The translations under genes were made by a program, and so were the position numbers. DNA of 64,000 nucleotides, from the NCBI RefSeq assembly GCF_039673065.1, contig NZ_JBDJKW010000003.1:186001-250000 (forward strand). The letters are read 5' to 3'. The DNA comes from Allobosea sp039673065. Its GTDB lineage: Bacteria; Pseudomonadota; Alphaproteobacteria; Rhizobiales; Beijerinckiaceae. This document shows, one piece after another, positions 1-8,569 of the stretch (position 1 is the first letter of the stretch; each line of letters starts with the position of its first letter). The notes below the pieces were generated by a model. The model was not told the DNA's origin and did no database searches. It saw only the letters and a program-made list of their open reading frames with translations.

Positions 1-51
1 CTTGCCGGCCAGGCCCCGCTTCGGCTTGATCGGACGCGGCGGCGCGGGCAG

Positions 52-840
52 ATGGACGGATCGCCGTCCCGTAAGCGCGGAAGCAGGGTTAAGATGCTGG
101 TCAGGCAAGCGGCGAACGTTCTGGAGCTGATGGAGTACTTCGCCCGCCGCAAGCGGCCGGCGACCATGGCCGAGATCGCCGACGATCTCGGCTGGCCGCG
201 CTCCAGCACCTTCAACCTGGTCGGCACCGTCGCCGAGAAGGGCTGGCTCTACGAGCCGCGCCAGCGCGGCAGCTTCTATCCGAGCCCGCGCTGGCTGACG
301 CTCGCCCGCATCGTCGCCGATGCCGAGCCCCTGCCCGAAAGCGTCCACCGGCTGGCGGCACACATCGCCGAGGAGACCGGCGAGACCACGGCCATCGCAG
401 CCCTGGCCGGCACCTCGGCGCTGTTCCTGGAGGTGGTGGAATCGAGCCAGGCGGTCCGCTATTTCGCCGCGGTCGGCGACCGCGTCCCGCTCCATGCCAG
501 CTCGGTGGGCCGGGCGATCCTGGCGCAGCACACACCCGAGGAGCGCCGCAGCATCTACCGCAAGCTGAGTTTCGAGCAGTTCTCGGCGACGACGCCGATC
601 TCGGTCGAACGCATCGAGGCCGAGCTCGAGGAGGCGGCCGAGCGCGGCTATCATCAGAGCGCGTCGGAATACATCCCCGACCTCGCCGGCGTCTCGCTCG
701 CCCTGCCGGTCGGCGCGCGCCGGCTCGCCATCGTCGTCGCCGGCCCGACCTCGCGCTGCCTGGAGCGCCGACCAGCCACCGCCACGATCATGTCGGGCGC
801 GGTCGCCGCGCTGCTGGAGGAACTGCCGCGGGCCGAGTGA
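52..840 (+). CDS. IclR-family transcriptional regulator
   Basis: This is a 262-residue protein with the two-domain IclR layout. An N-terminal winged helix-turn-helix lies at about residues 18-75 (ATMAEIADDLGWPRSS is the helix-turn-helix core), and a C-terminal effector-binding domain runs from about residue 85 to 250. IclR proteins usually control small catabolic operons. The gene is convergent with the amino-acid catabolic operon that ends at 1061, so it may act on that operon or on genes left of the window; the sequence does not decide. An ATG at 94 (residue 15, MLVRQAANVLEL) is an equally good start and would give the usual IclR length of about 248 residues. The ligand cannot be inferred. 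Confidence 0.85.
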   Translation: MDGSPSRKRGSRVKMLVRQAANVLELMEYFARRKRPATMAEIADDLGWPRSSTFNLVGTVAEKGWLYEPRQRGSFYPSPRWLTLARIVADAEPLPESVHRLAAHIAEETGETTAIAALAGTSALFLEVVESSQAVRYFAAVGDRVPLHASSVGRAILAQHTPEERRSIYRKLSFEQFSATTPISVERIEAELEEAAERGYHQSASEYIPDLAGVSLALPVGARRLAIVVAGPTSRCLERRPATATIMSGAVAALLEELPRAE

Positions 841-1060
841 GGCCGGCAACGATCGCCACGGGACCGGGCTTGCGCCCGCTCATCGCCGGGTCGCGCTCGC
901 AGCGGCGCCGCCTGCTCTCGGCGCGCCGCCGCCGGCCCGCTAAGAGGATACGAAAGCCCCGCCGGTTAAGTGCATTGGCCCATCGGCGAGGACAACGCCG
1001 CAGGCACAGCGACGCCGTACTTCACCACAGCCCACGCAAAAGGCGCAGGGCCGGTCCCCG

Positions 1061-2185
1061 TCAGCCCGTCTGCTCCGCACCAGCCGCGAAGAACCAGGAG
1101 AGGAAGCGGTTGCCGCTCAGGGCGGCGAAGGGAATCTCCTCCTGTGCGCAGAGGCCTGGCGCGCCGATCACGCCGGTCCGCAAGAGATCGAGCACCGCGG
1201 CGACATGGACGGCGGCGGTGCGGCGCATCGCGCTGACCGTGCTGCCGCCGATCGTCGCCGGGGCGACCTCGCGGGTGAACTGCTCCTCCACGCGGCGCCC
1301 ATTGTCCCGGGAGGTCGCGCTGATCGAAACCAGCAGGCGATCGTCGACGATCTCCGGCAGCGCGTTGAGGAAGAGGTTGCGCAGGAGATCGATCCTGCCG
1401 CGCAATTTCAGGTCGTCGAGCAGGAAGCGCATATAGTCGAGATGGCCGGGATAGCGGATCGTGCGCGAGGTCAGCCGGGCGACCTTGCCTTCCAGGCGCG
1501 CGCACAGGCTGGCCGGAATACTGCCGGAAATGAAGTCCTCATAGTCGCGGCCGCCGAGGCGCAAGCTGCGGAGATCGCTGAGGGCCGGCAGGCTGGCACG
1601 CCTGCCGTCGACCAGCGCCGTCGAGGGCTGGATGTATTCGCGCAGCAGCGCATCGACATCCCAGGTCAGCCCGTAGCCGAGCCGATTGACCGGCTCGCGC
1701 GGCAAGGTGCCGATGCGGACATCGATCTCGGCCGCCCCCGAACTCCGGGAGACCAGATCGAGCACCAGCTGCGAGACGAGGCCCGGCGCGATACCACATT
1801 GCGGTATGAAGCAGCCGGCGGCCGAGCCGGCCTCATGGCGAACGGCATCGAGGACGGCGGTATCGTCGCCGAGATCCAGATAGTGAATGCCGCTGCGGCG
1901 CGCCGCGGCGGCGACCATCGGCGTCGCCGAGGCCGGCAGGGCTGCGACGACGGCCTGCGACTGCGCCAGGAGCCGGTCGAACAGAGCGCTGTTGCCGGGA
2001 TCGACCTCCGCCATCGGCAGGCCGAGTTCCTCGCTCCTGCGGCGGGCCGGCTCGGTCGGGTCGACGAGGATCGCCTCGAATTCCGGCGCCTCCTTCAGCA
2101 GCAGCGCCAACGCCGAGCCGACGCGGCCGGCGCCGACGATCACCACCTTGAACGGATGCGCGGCCTGTCGCACGGGCTCAGCCAT
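1061..2185 (-). CDS. saccharopine dehydrogenase-like oxidoreductase
   Basis: The protein has 374 residues and a Rossmann nucleotide-binding motif, VGAGRVGSAL, at residues 17-26. Its overall shape is that of the saccharopine dehydrogenase / homospermidine synthase NAD(P)-binding family. I chose the ATG at 2185 because it overlaps the ABC ATPase stop codon by eight bases, and because the longer open frame adds only low-complexity Arg/Ser residues. It is the last gene of the operon. The neighbouring dehydrogenase, DapA-like lyase and amino-acid transporter suggest that it reduces or oxidises an amino-acid-derived imine or semialdehyde; this is inference. It is not assigned as lysine-pathway saccharopine dehydrogenase, because no lysine-degradation partner is visible. 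Confidence 0.7.
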   Translation of the reverse strand: MAEPVRQAAHPFKVVIVGAGRVGSALALLLKEAPEFEAILVDPTEPARRRSEELGLPMAEVDPGNSALFDRLLAQSQAVVAALPASATPMVAAAARRSGIHYLDLGDDTAVLDAVRHEAGSAAGCFIPQCGIAPGLVSQLVLDLVSRSSGAAEIDVRIGTLPREPVNRLGYGLTWDVDALLREYIQPSTALVDGRRASLPALSDLRSLRLGGRDYEDFISGSIPASLCARLEGKVARLTSRTIRYPGHLDYMRFLLDDLKLRGRIDLLRNLFLNALPEIVDDRLLVSISATSRDNGRRVEEQFTREVAPATIGGSTVSAMRRTAAVHVAAVLDLLRTGVIGAPGLCAQEEIPFAALSGNRFLSWFFAAGAEQTG

Positions 2186-2987
2186 GGAAGCGCGAGAGGA
2201 ATGCCTTGAGGCGTTCATTGTCGGGCCGGCGCAGGATGGTCTCGGGCGAGCCCTGCGCAACGATACGGCCATTCTCCATGAACACGACCCGGTCGGATAC
2301 GTCGGCCGCGAACGAGATCTCGTGGGTGACGATGACCATGGTCATGCCCTGATTGGCGAGATCGCGGACCACGCCGAGCACTTCCCCGACGAGTTCGGGA
2401 TCGAGCGCGCTGGTGACTTCGTCGAGCAGGAGCGCGTCGGGCTGCATGGCGAGCGCCCGGGCGATGGCGACACGCTGCTTCTGGCCGCCCGAGAGCTGGT
2501 CCGGCCGGGCGTCGCGCTTCTCGGCGAGGCCGACCTTGGCGATGTAGTCCATCGCGATCTCGACAGCCTCGGCGCGCGATTTCCGCTGCACGATCACCGG
2601 GCCCTCGATGACGTTCTCCAGCACGCTCATATGCGGAAACAGGTTGAAGTGCTGGAAGACCATGCCGACATGGCGGCGCAATTCGCCCTGCCCGAGCAGA
2701 TCGCCGTTGCCGCGATGCTTCTCGCCGACGCGGCGGTTGCGGAAGAGGATCTCGCCGGCGTCGGGCTTCTCCAGCATGTTCATGCAACGGATGAAGGTCG
2801 ACTTGCCGGAGCCGGAAGGGCCGATGATCGAGACGACCTCGCCGGCCGTGAGGGCGAGATCGATGCCATGGAGCACGGTCAGCGCCCCGAAGCATTTGGT
2901 GATGCCGCGGGCCTCGAGCACGATATCGGCGGCGTTCTGGGCCGAAGCCGATGCCGGGTAAGCAGCTGCGGGTGAAACGGAGGTCAT
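2178..2987 (-). CDS. polar amino-acid ABC transporter, ATP-binding protein
   Basis: This is a 269-residue ABC ATPase of the polar amino-acid (HisP/GlnQ) type. Walker A is GPSGSGKST at about residues 56-64, the signature is LSGGQKQRVAIARAL at about 166, and Walker B is LLLDEVTSALDPE, where the usual DEP of this family reads DEV. The N-terminal 22 residues are a low-complexity extension before the domain begins. It energises import through the permease encoded 12 bases upstream, with the binding protein before that. The substrate is probably the amino acid degraded by the same operon, a hydroxyproline-like compound by context. Confidence 0.9.
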   Translation of the reverse strand: MTSVSPAAAYPASASAQNAADIVLEARGITKCFGALTVLHGIDLALTAGEVVSIIGPSGSGKSTFIRCMNMLEKPDAGEILFRNRRVGEKHRGNGDLLGQGELRRHVGMVFQHFNLFPHMSVLENVIEGPVIVQRKSRAEAVEIAMDYIAKVGLAEKRDARPDQLSGGQKQRVAIARALAMQPDALLLDEVTSALDPELVGEVLGVVRDLANQGMTMVIVTHEISFAADVSDRVVFMENGRIVAQGSPETILRRPDNERLKAFLSRFHG

Positions 2988-2999
2988 GGGCGCTCTCGC

Positions 3000-3662
3000 T
3001 CAGTTGCCGCGGCGCATGCGGTATTCGATGTAGTCGGCGAACTTCATCATCGGGAAGAGAATGACGAAGTAGAGCACCGCCACTACCGTGTAGGATTCGA
3101 GCGGCCGATAGGTCTGGCCGTTGACGATGCTGGCCATATAGGTCAGGTCCGCGACCGAGATCACCGAGACCAGCGAGGTGTTCTTGAACTGGGTGACCGA
3201 CTGGTTGATGAAAGCCGGCATCATCCGCCGGATGGCCTGCGGCAGGATGATGCGCCGCATCACCTGCCAGCCGGACATGCCGATCGCGGCGCCAGCCTCG
3301 AACTGGCCCTTGTCGATCGAGACGATGCCGCCGCGAAAGACCTCGGCATAGAATGCCGCCGCATAGAGAGAGAGCGTCAGCAGCGCCGCGGCCCAATTGG
3401 GCATGTCGAAGCCGAGCAGCAGCGGCAACGCGTAATAGATCCAGAGCAGTTGGACCAGCAGCGGCGTGCAGCGAAACAACTCCTGGAAGCCTTGCGCGAA
3501 CCAGTTCAGCGGCCCGATGCCCGAGAGCCTGGCGAAGCAGACGGCGAGGCCGAGGACCAGGCCGATCGCGATCGACCCAACCGTGTAGAGGACGGTGATC
3601 CACGCCCCCCACAGGAAGAGATCGCGGGCCTGGATGATCGGGGCGAAGCTCCAAGTATACAT
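3000..3662 (-). CDS. polar amino-acid ABC transporter, permease
   Basis: This 220-residue inner-membrane protein has about five hydrophobic segments and the cytoplasmic EAA coupling loop (EAGAAIGMSGWQVMRRIILP, around residues 142-161) typical of HisM/GlnP permeases. Only one permease gene is present, so the transporter is presumably a homodimer in the membrane; many polar amino-acid systems carry two. It lies between the binding-protein gene and the ATPase gene. A strong hairpin in the 53-base spacer upstream may lower its expression relative to the binding protein. Confidence 0.9.
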   Translation of the reverse strand: MYTWSFAPIIQARDLFLWGAWITVLYTVGSIAIGLVLGLAVCFARLSGIGPLNWFAQGFQELFRCTPLLVQLLWIYYALPLLLGFDMPNWAAALLTLSLYAAAFYAEVFRGGIVSIDKGQFEAGAAIGMSGWQVMRRIILPQAIRRMMPAFINQSVTQFKNTSLVSVISVADLTYMASIVNGQTYRPLESYTVVAVLYFVILFPMMKFADYIEYRMRRGN

Positions 3663-3685
3663 GTCTTGCTAGCCTTCCTTGGGGA

Positions 3686-3710
3686 AGGGCGGCGCTTTTC
3701 GCGCCGCCCT
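3686..3710 (-). other. 10-bp perfect hairpin between binding protein and permease
   Basis: Arms AGGGCGGCGC (3686-3695) and GCGCCGCCCT (3701-3710) enclose a five-base loop. It sits just after the binding-protein stop codon and before the permease start, with no T-run. Such hairpins commonly protect the upstream message so that the binding protein is made in excess of the membrane parts. Confidence 0.6.
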
Positions 3711-3715
3711 CTGCT

Positions 3716-4543
3716 TCAACCGCCGAAGCCAAAGCCTTCCGGCATGTCGTCGAGCGTGATGCCGAAGGGCGCCAGGCTGTTGACGATCCAGGTCTGATTG
3801 TTGCCGATGCGGCGATTGTACTCGGCCCAGGCCGAGATGAAGGCGCGCCATTTCTCGTCGCCCTTCCAGTTCATCGCGACCACCGACGGCGTCGAGAGAA
3901 CCGGGCTCGGCACCATCACCTTGCCGATGCCGTTGGCCCGCTTGGTCATCACCAGCCCGTTGAGCATGGTGTTGACGAGGCCATCGGCCTTGCCGCTGAC
4001 GACGGCGACGATCGCCTCGTCGCGCGTCTTGAAGCGCAGCATCTTGGCCTTGGGCAGGTATTGCTGGGCGATCAGGTCCTGTGAGGAGCCGAGATCGACC
4101 GAGAAGGTATATTTGGCGTCGTTGAGCTCGGCCCAGCTCAGCTTGGACAGCTCCGGCTTCGGAGAGACGATGACGAAGCTGTTGAAGTAGGTCGGCGCCG
4201 AGAAGGCCACCGACATGGCGCGCTGCGGCGTCGCGGTCACGCCGAGGGCGAGGTCGACCTTGCCGCTCTGCACGTCCAGGATCGAGTTCGGCCAGCTCGA
4301 CTCCACCACTTCCAGCTTGACGCCGAGCGTCTTGGCGATGTCGCGCGCCATCTCGATGGCGAAGCCGCGCCATTCGCCGGTGCGCGGATCCTTGTTGAAA
4401 TACGGGTCCTCGTTGATGATGCCGGGAATACGCAGCACGCCGCGCGACCGTACGGCTTCGATGCTGTCCTGCGCCTGCGCCGGCGACTGGAATGCAGCCA
4501 AGCCCAGGCCAGCCGCAAAAATGGCACTGATGATCTTCTTCAC
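3716..4543 (-). CDS. polar amino-acid ABC transporter, periplasmic binding protein
   Basis: The protein has 275 residues with a Sec signal peptide (start KKIISAIFAAGLG, cleavage near AQAQ at about residue 25) and a family-3 solute-binding fold. Recognisable segments are the opening RGVLRIPGI, the GFAIEMARDIAKTLG helix and DLALGVTATPQRA. The start is GTG at 4543, preceded by GGAGG at good spacing. It would capture the amino acid in the periplasm for the permease and ATPase downstream. The 127-base gap separating it from the DapA-like gene could hold a second promoter, but I see no clear one. Confidence 0.9.
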   Translation of the reverse strand: MKKIISAIFAAGLGLAAFQSPAQAQDSIEAVRSRGVLRIPGIINEDPYFNKDPRTGEWRGFAIEMARDIAKTLGVKLEVVESSWPNSILDVQSGKVDLALGVTATPQRAMSVAFSAPTYFNSFVIVSPKPELSKLSWAELNDAKYTFSVDLGSSQDLIAQQYLPKAKMLRFKTRDEAIVAVVSGKADGLVNTMLNGLVMTKRANGIGKVMVPSPVLSTPSVVAMNWKGDEKWRAFISAWAEYNRRIGNNQTWIVNSLAPFGITLDDMPEGFGFGG

Positions 4544-4670
4544 GACGATTGCCTCCGTTCCCTTGCCGATGATTGTCGGTCTTGCCCCCGGCTTACCGGG
4601 GTATCGGAGGAGCCTAAGGAAGGCACCTCAGCAAACAATGCGAGAGTAGACCGCTCGCCTACCGGTTTTC

Positions 4671-5594
4671 TTATATGTTCCGGGCGCTCTCGAAGGCCGC
4701 CAGGCTGGCTTCGAGCGCTTTCAGGTTCTCGGGCCGGAGCGGGGCGAGCGGCGCACGCACCTCGGGCGAGATCGCGCCGCTGTGCGCCAGGGCCGTCTTG
4801 ACGGGCACCGGGTTGCTTTCGATGAAAAGATGGCCGGTGACGTCGAACAGAGCCTGGTGGAGACGGCGCGCCTCGCTTGTCTCGCCCCTGCCCCAGGCGG
4901 CGCACAGAGCCACGATTTCCCGCGGCAGCAGGTTCGAGGCGACGCTGGTGACGCCATCGGCGCCGACCGCGAGGAACGGCAGGGTCAGCCCGTCATCGCC
5001 GGAATGGACGACGAAATCCTCGCCGAGCGCGCGCCGCAGCTCGGTGATCCGCTCGGTCCTGCCGCCGGCCTCCTTGATCCCGGCGATATGGGGATAGGCC
5101 TTGGCCAGCCGCGCCGCCGTCGCCGTAGCGATTTCGACGCCGGTTCGGCCGGGCACGCTGTAGAGCATGATCGGGATGGTCACGGCTTCCGCAACGGCCG
5201 CGAAATGCGCGTAGAGGCCATCCTGCGAAGGCTTGTTGTAATAGGGCGTGACGACGAGGATGCCGTCGGCGCCGAGGGCTTCCGCGCGCTTCGCCTTGGC
5301 GACGGCAAGAGCGGTCGCGTTCGAGCCCGTGCCGGCCATGACGAAGGCACGCCCCTTCGCCGCAGCGACCGTGACGCGGATGACCTCGTCTGCCTCCGCT
5401 TCGGACAGGGTCGCCGCCTCGCCGGTCGTGCCGACCGGCACCAGGCCGGAGACACCCGCAGCCAGCTGGACTGCGATCAGGCGCTCGAGGGCGGGCACGT
5501 CGACCACGCCGTCGCGGAACGGCGTGACGAGGGCGGTGAAGACGCCGGACAGGCGGCGGCGCAGCTCTGAATCGATCATCGTTTTCGCTTTCAT
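4671..5594 (-). CDS. DapA-family lyase (dihydrodipicolinate synthase-like)
   Basis: This is a 307-residue TIM-barrel Schiff-base enzyme of the DHDPS/NAL superfamily. It has the GTTGE motif (GLVPVGTTGEAATL), YYNKPSQDGLYAHF, the YSVPGRTG segment and the Schiff-base lysine in IAGIKEAGG. These residues match true 4-hydroxy-tetrahydrodipicolinate synthase closely. In operons with a hydroxyproline dehydrogenase, members of this family act as 1-pyrroline-4-hydroxy-2-carboxylate deaminase, and that is the role I infer from context. Motifs alone do not separate the two. An alternative start lies at 5579. The gene is six bases downstream of the aldehyde dehydrogenase gene. Confidence 0.8.
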   Translation of the reverse strand: MKAKTMIDSELRRRLSGVFTALVTPFRDGVVDVPALERLIAVQLAAGVSGLVPVGTTGEAATLSEAEADEVIRVTVAAAKGRAFVMAGTGSNATALAVAKAKRAEALGADGILVVTPYYNKPSQDGLYAHFAAVAEAVTIPIMLYSVPGRTGVEIATATAARLAKAYPHIAGIKEAGGRTERITELRRALGEDFVVHSGDDGLTLPFLAVGADGVTSVASNLLPREIVALCAAWGRGETSEARRLHQALFDVTGHLFIESNPVPVKTALAHSGAISPEVRAPLAPLRPENLKALEASLAAFESARNI

Positions 5595-5600
5595 CTCAAA

Positions 5601-7007
5601 TCAGTCGATGACGACCTTGGTCTCGCTCATTTCGCGCAAGGTCATGTGGATGCCTTCGCGGCCGAGCCCGCTGGACTTGATGCCGCCGAAGGGCACGTTC
5701 TCGGCGCGGAAATCGGGGCCTTCGTTGATCATCACCCCGCCGACCCGCAGCTCGCGCGAGAAGCGCTTCACCAGCGCATGGTCGTTGGTGAAGAGGCCGG
5801 CCTGCAGGCCGTAGGGGCTGTCGCTGACCTCGCCGATCACCTCGCCGGGATCGCTGAAGCGGCGCACTGCCAGCACCGGGCCGAAGGTCTCGCTGCGAAC
5901 GAGCTCGGCCTCCGCCGGGACATCGTCGAGCAGGGTCGGCGCGAACACCGTTCCACGGCGCCGGCCGCCGGCGACGACGCTGGCGCCCTGCGCGACGGCG
6001 AGCTTGACCCGCCGCTCGACCTCGGCAGCCGCCGGCTCGTCGATGACGGTGCCCATCACCGTCGCTTCATCGGCGGGATCGCCGGTGCGGACAGTCTCGA
6101 TGCGCGCCGTGATGCGCTCGATCATCGTGTCGCGGATCGCCTCGTGCAGATAGAGGCGCTTCACGGCGGCGCAGCTCTGGCCGGCGATCTCGAAGCGATG
6201 CTCGATCGCGGTCTGCGCGGCACGGTCGAGATCGGCATCCGGCATCACGATCAGAGGGTCGTTGCCTCCGAGCTCCATCAGGCAGCGCACGAGGCCGGAG
6301 GCGTTCTTGAGCGCGAGGCCCGCACTGGGGCCGCCGGTGAAGCTCAGCAGGTCGATATCGCCGCTGGCGATCATCGCCGCGACCTCGGCTCCACCATGGA
6401 CGACGCTGAACAGCCCCTCCGGGAAGCCCGCCTCGACCGCGAGCACGCCGAGGCGATCGGCCGCGAGCGGAGCCTTCGGCGACGGCTTGGCGACGACGGC
6501 ATTGCCGGCAGCGATGGCGGGGCCGAGCTTGTGGCAGAGCAAGTTGAGCGGGTAGTTGAACGGCGTGATCGCGCCGACGACGCCGGCCGGCTCGTAGGTG
6601 ATCGCGGCGAGCTTGCTCGGGGCGCCCGCCACGATCGCCGTCGGCAGCACCTCGCCATGCAGTACGGTGATCGCATCGCCGCTGAGGCGCAGCGTGTTCT
6701 GGGCGCGACGGACCTCGTTGCGCGCCTCGGTGATCGTCTTGCCGACCTCCGCGCAGATGATCTGCGCCATGCCTTCGGCATCCTCGGCGAGCAGCGCGGC
6801 GAGGCGGTAAAGCAGGCCCTTGCGCTCGGCCGGCGTGCTGAAGCGGAAGGCGCGCCAGGCCTTGCGGGCCGCACGCAGCGCATCGGCGACCGAGACCTCA
6901 TCGGCGGCCTCGACCGTCCCGACGCTCACGCCGGAGAAGGGGTTGAAGACGTCGATCGCCGGCTGGGCGCGATGTCTGAAAGAGTGTTTCGCGAGAGTGC
7001 TGTTCAC
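5601..7007 (-). CDS. NAD(P)-dependent aldehyde dehydrogenase
   Basis: This 468-residue ALDH-superfamily enzyme shows the cofactor-binding ITPFNYPLN segment, the general-base glutamate in MELGGNDPL and the catalytic cysteine in EIAGQSCAA. I chose the GTG at 7007: it is four bases after the stop of the preceding gene, has GGAG upstream, and begins where ALDH homology begins; the longer open frame adds only about 50 Arg-rich residues. In hydroxyproline catabolism the deaminase product, 2-oxoglutarate semialdehyde, is oxidised to 2-oxoglutarate by such an enzyme, which is the inferred role. The substrate is not shown by sequence. Confidence 0.85.
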   Translation of the reverse strand: MNSTLAKHSFRHRAQPAIDVFNPFSGVSVGTVEAADEVSVADALRAARKAWRAFRFSTPAERKGLLYRLAALLAEDAEGMAQIICAEVGKTITEARNEVRRAQNTLRLSGDAITVLHGEVLPTAIVAGAPSKLAAITYEPAGVVGAITPFNYPLNLLCHKLGPAIAAGNAVVAKPSPKAPLAADRLGVLAVEAGFPEGLFSVVHGGAEVAAMIASGDIDLLSFTGGPSAGLALKNASGLVRCLMELGGNDPLIVMPDADLDRAAQTAIEHRFEIAGQSCAAVKRLYLHEAIRDTMIERITARIETVRTGDPADEATVMGTVIDEPAAAEVERRVKLAVAQGASVVAGGRRRGTVFAPTLLDDVPAEAELVRSETFGPVLAVRRFSDPGEVIGEVSDSPYGLQAGLFTNDHALVKRFSRELRVGGVMINEGPDFRAENVPFGGIKSSGLGREGIHMTLREMSETKVVID

Positions 7008-7011
7008 GGCT

Positions 7012-8313
7012 CTAGGTCTCCGTCTGATCCATCGAAAAACTGGCGAGCGCGGCGAGAGACACCGGCCGCAGCGGCCAGCGCGGCGGCGACGCCGGCGGCA
7101 ATGGCTCGCCCCGCAGTTCAGCCAGCGTCGGGCCGCAGAAGCGCCCCTGGCACGCACCCAGCCCGAAGCGCCCCATCAGCCGGATTTCGCGGGCCGAGGC
7201 CTCTGCCGGCAGCGCCGTGAAATCGGCATAGCGACGCCCCTCGCAGCGGCAGATCATGGTTTCGGGCGAAGGCAGCGTGGGCGGGCTCTTCAGCGCGTCG
7301 GCAAGATCGCGCTGGAACGCGCGCGCCTTGCCGAGTGCTGCCTCCAGCGCTGCAACGGGCACCGCGCGCCCCAGGCGCGCGAGCACGGCGGCGGCGGCGC
7401 GCTGGCCATCGAGCAGAGCCGCATCGGCGCCGACAATCTCGCGGCCGTCTCCGGCAAGGACGACCGGGACGTCCGCCTCCGGAGCCGGCAAAGAGATGCC
7501 GACGCGGTTCGGTTCGAGCCCGTCATGAACCAGCAGCTGCCGGGCCTGGAGCACGCGTTCGACCGTCCCGAGGCGGACGCGGATCGCCAGCCCCTGCCCG
7601 GCCTCGCTGACGCCGAGCACCTCGCTGTCGAGGCGATAGGGCACGCGGTTCAAGGCGAGCGCCGTCGCATAGGCAGCAGCCTCGGCGAGCTGCGGCCCCG
7701 CCATCATCAGGCTGGCCAGAGCCTTCGGCCGGCTCCAGGGCTTTCCGCGCTCCAGCACCGCCAGCGGCGGATTGCCGGCGCGGGCCAGCTGCGCCGCGAC
7801 GGCAAGCAGCAGCGGCCCGCTGCCGGCGACGACGATCGGGCCTTCGGGCGGCCGCCCGGTCTCCTTGAGCAGGACCTGGGCGCCACCGGCGCTCATCACG
7901 CCCGGCCGTTCCCAGCCTTCGAACGGACGAATCCTCTCGACCGCGCCCACTGCGACGATCGCGGCCCGGACGGGACGCGCAAAGACCTGGCCGGCCCGGC
8001 GATCCTCGCACAGGAACCGCCCTGCCCCGTCGACGCCAAGGAAAACGCTCGATGTCCGCAGCTCGATCCGCGCCGCGACCCGTTCCAGGCGTGACGTCAG
8101 CTGGGTCCAGTTGCGTCGGTGCCGAGCCGGACCTCTCCAGATCTGTGGCGCGTCGGGCGCCGGCTGCCGATGGATGGCGCCGCCGAGCCGCTCGCGCTGC
8201 TCGACCAGCAGGACCCGCAGGCCGGCCTCCGCAAGGGAGACGGCCGCAGCAACGCCCGCCGGCCCGCCCCCGACGACAAGAATCGGCAGCTCACTCATGG
8301 CCTGCTCGCTCAT
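7012..8313 (-). CDS. FAD/NAD(P)-binding subunit of amino-acid dehydrogenase (HcnB/LhpB-like alpha subunit)
   Basis: The protein has about 433 residues. An N-terminal FAD dinucleotide fold (ILVVGGGPAGVAAA) is followed by a pyridine-nucleotide-disulfide oxidoreductase core. A C-terminal BFD-like [2Fe-2S] module carries the cysteine pattern CRC and CQGRFC. This is the architecture of HcnB, the octopine/nopaline oxidase A subunits and the alpha subunit of heteromeric D-hydroxyproline / L-proline dehydrogenases. Its partners are the 2Fe-2S protein just upstream and the DAO-type FAD protein before that. Alternative starts are at 8298 and 8343. The complex would pass electrons from the amino acid to a quinone or cytochrome at the membrane. 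Confidence 0.85.
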   Translation of the reverse strand: MSEQAMSELPILVVGGGPAGVAAAVSLAEAGLRVLLVEQRERLGGAIHRQPAPDAPQIWRGPARHRRNWTQLTSRLERVAARIELRTSSVFLGVDGAGRFLCEDRRAGQVFARPVRAAIVAVGAVERIRPFEGWERPGVMSAGGAQVLLKETGRPPEGPIVVAGSGPLLLAVAAQLARAGNPPLAVLERGKPWSRPKALASLMMAGPQLAEAAAYATALALNRVPYRLDSEVLGVSEAGQGLAIRVRLGTVERVLQARQLLVHDGLEPNRVGISLPAPEADVPVVLAGDGREIVGADAALLDGQRAAAAVLARLGRAVPVAALEAALGKARAFQRDLADALKSPPTLPSPETMICRCEGRRYADFTALPAEASAREIRLMGRFGLGACQGRFCGPTLAELRGEPLPPASPPRWPLRPVSLAALASFSMDQTET

Positions 8314-8569
8314 GGTGCGGTCCGAGGCTGGGCGGCGGAGCAAGCCGCATCCCCGGTCGCGCCGGCGTCAGGCAGGCCTCGACGGCGCCTTCGCCCAAGA
8401 CCGCGACGACGCAGGCCTGACAGGCCCCGATTCCGCAGAAGACGCGCCCCGGCACGATGCCGCCCCCGGCGCCGAGATCGGCGATGCCGGCGCGCAGCAA
8501 GGCCGCGGCGATAGTCTCGCCCGGGCGGAAGGAAACCGGGCGATCGATCCAGTAGAAGCACGGATTCAT
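8291..8569 (-). CDS. [2Fe-2S] gamma subunit of amino-acid dehydrogenase (HcnA-like)
   Basis: This 92-residue ferredoxin-like protein has the plant-type cluster pattern C-x4-C-x2-C (CGIGACQAC) and a later cysteine in EACLTPARPGM. That is the signature of the small HcnA / D-hydroxyproline dehydrogenase gamma subunit. Its ATG overlaps the upstream stop codon (ATGA), and its own stop lies inside the start region of the next gene, so the three dehydrogenase subunits are translationally coupled. It should relay electrons between the two flavin subunits. Confidence 0.85.
   Translation of the reverse strand: MNPCFYWIDRPVSFRPGETIAAALLRAGIADLGAGGGIVPGRVFCGIGACQACVVAVLGEGAVEACLTPARPGMRLAPPPSLGPHHERAGHE

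Noticed and set aside
1..51. Possible end of a gene at the left edge
   Set aside because: Only 51 bases are visible and no frame shows a recognisable protein end.
841..1060. 220-base gap between convergent iclR and the saccharopine-dehydrogenase-like gene
   Set aside because: I looked for a terminator or small gene and saw neither a T-tailed hairpin nor a convincing frame.
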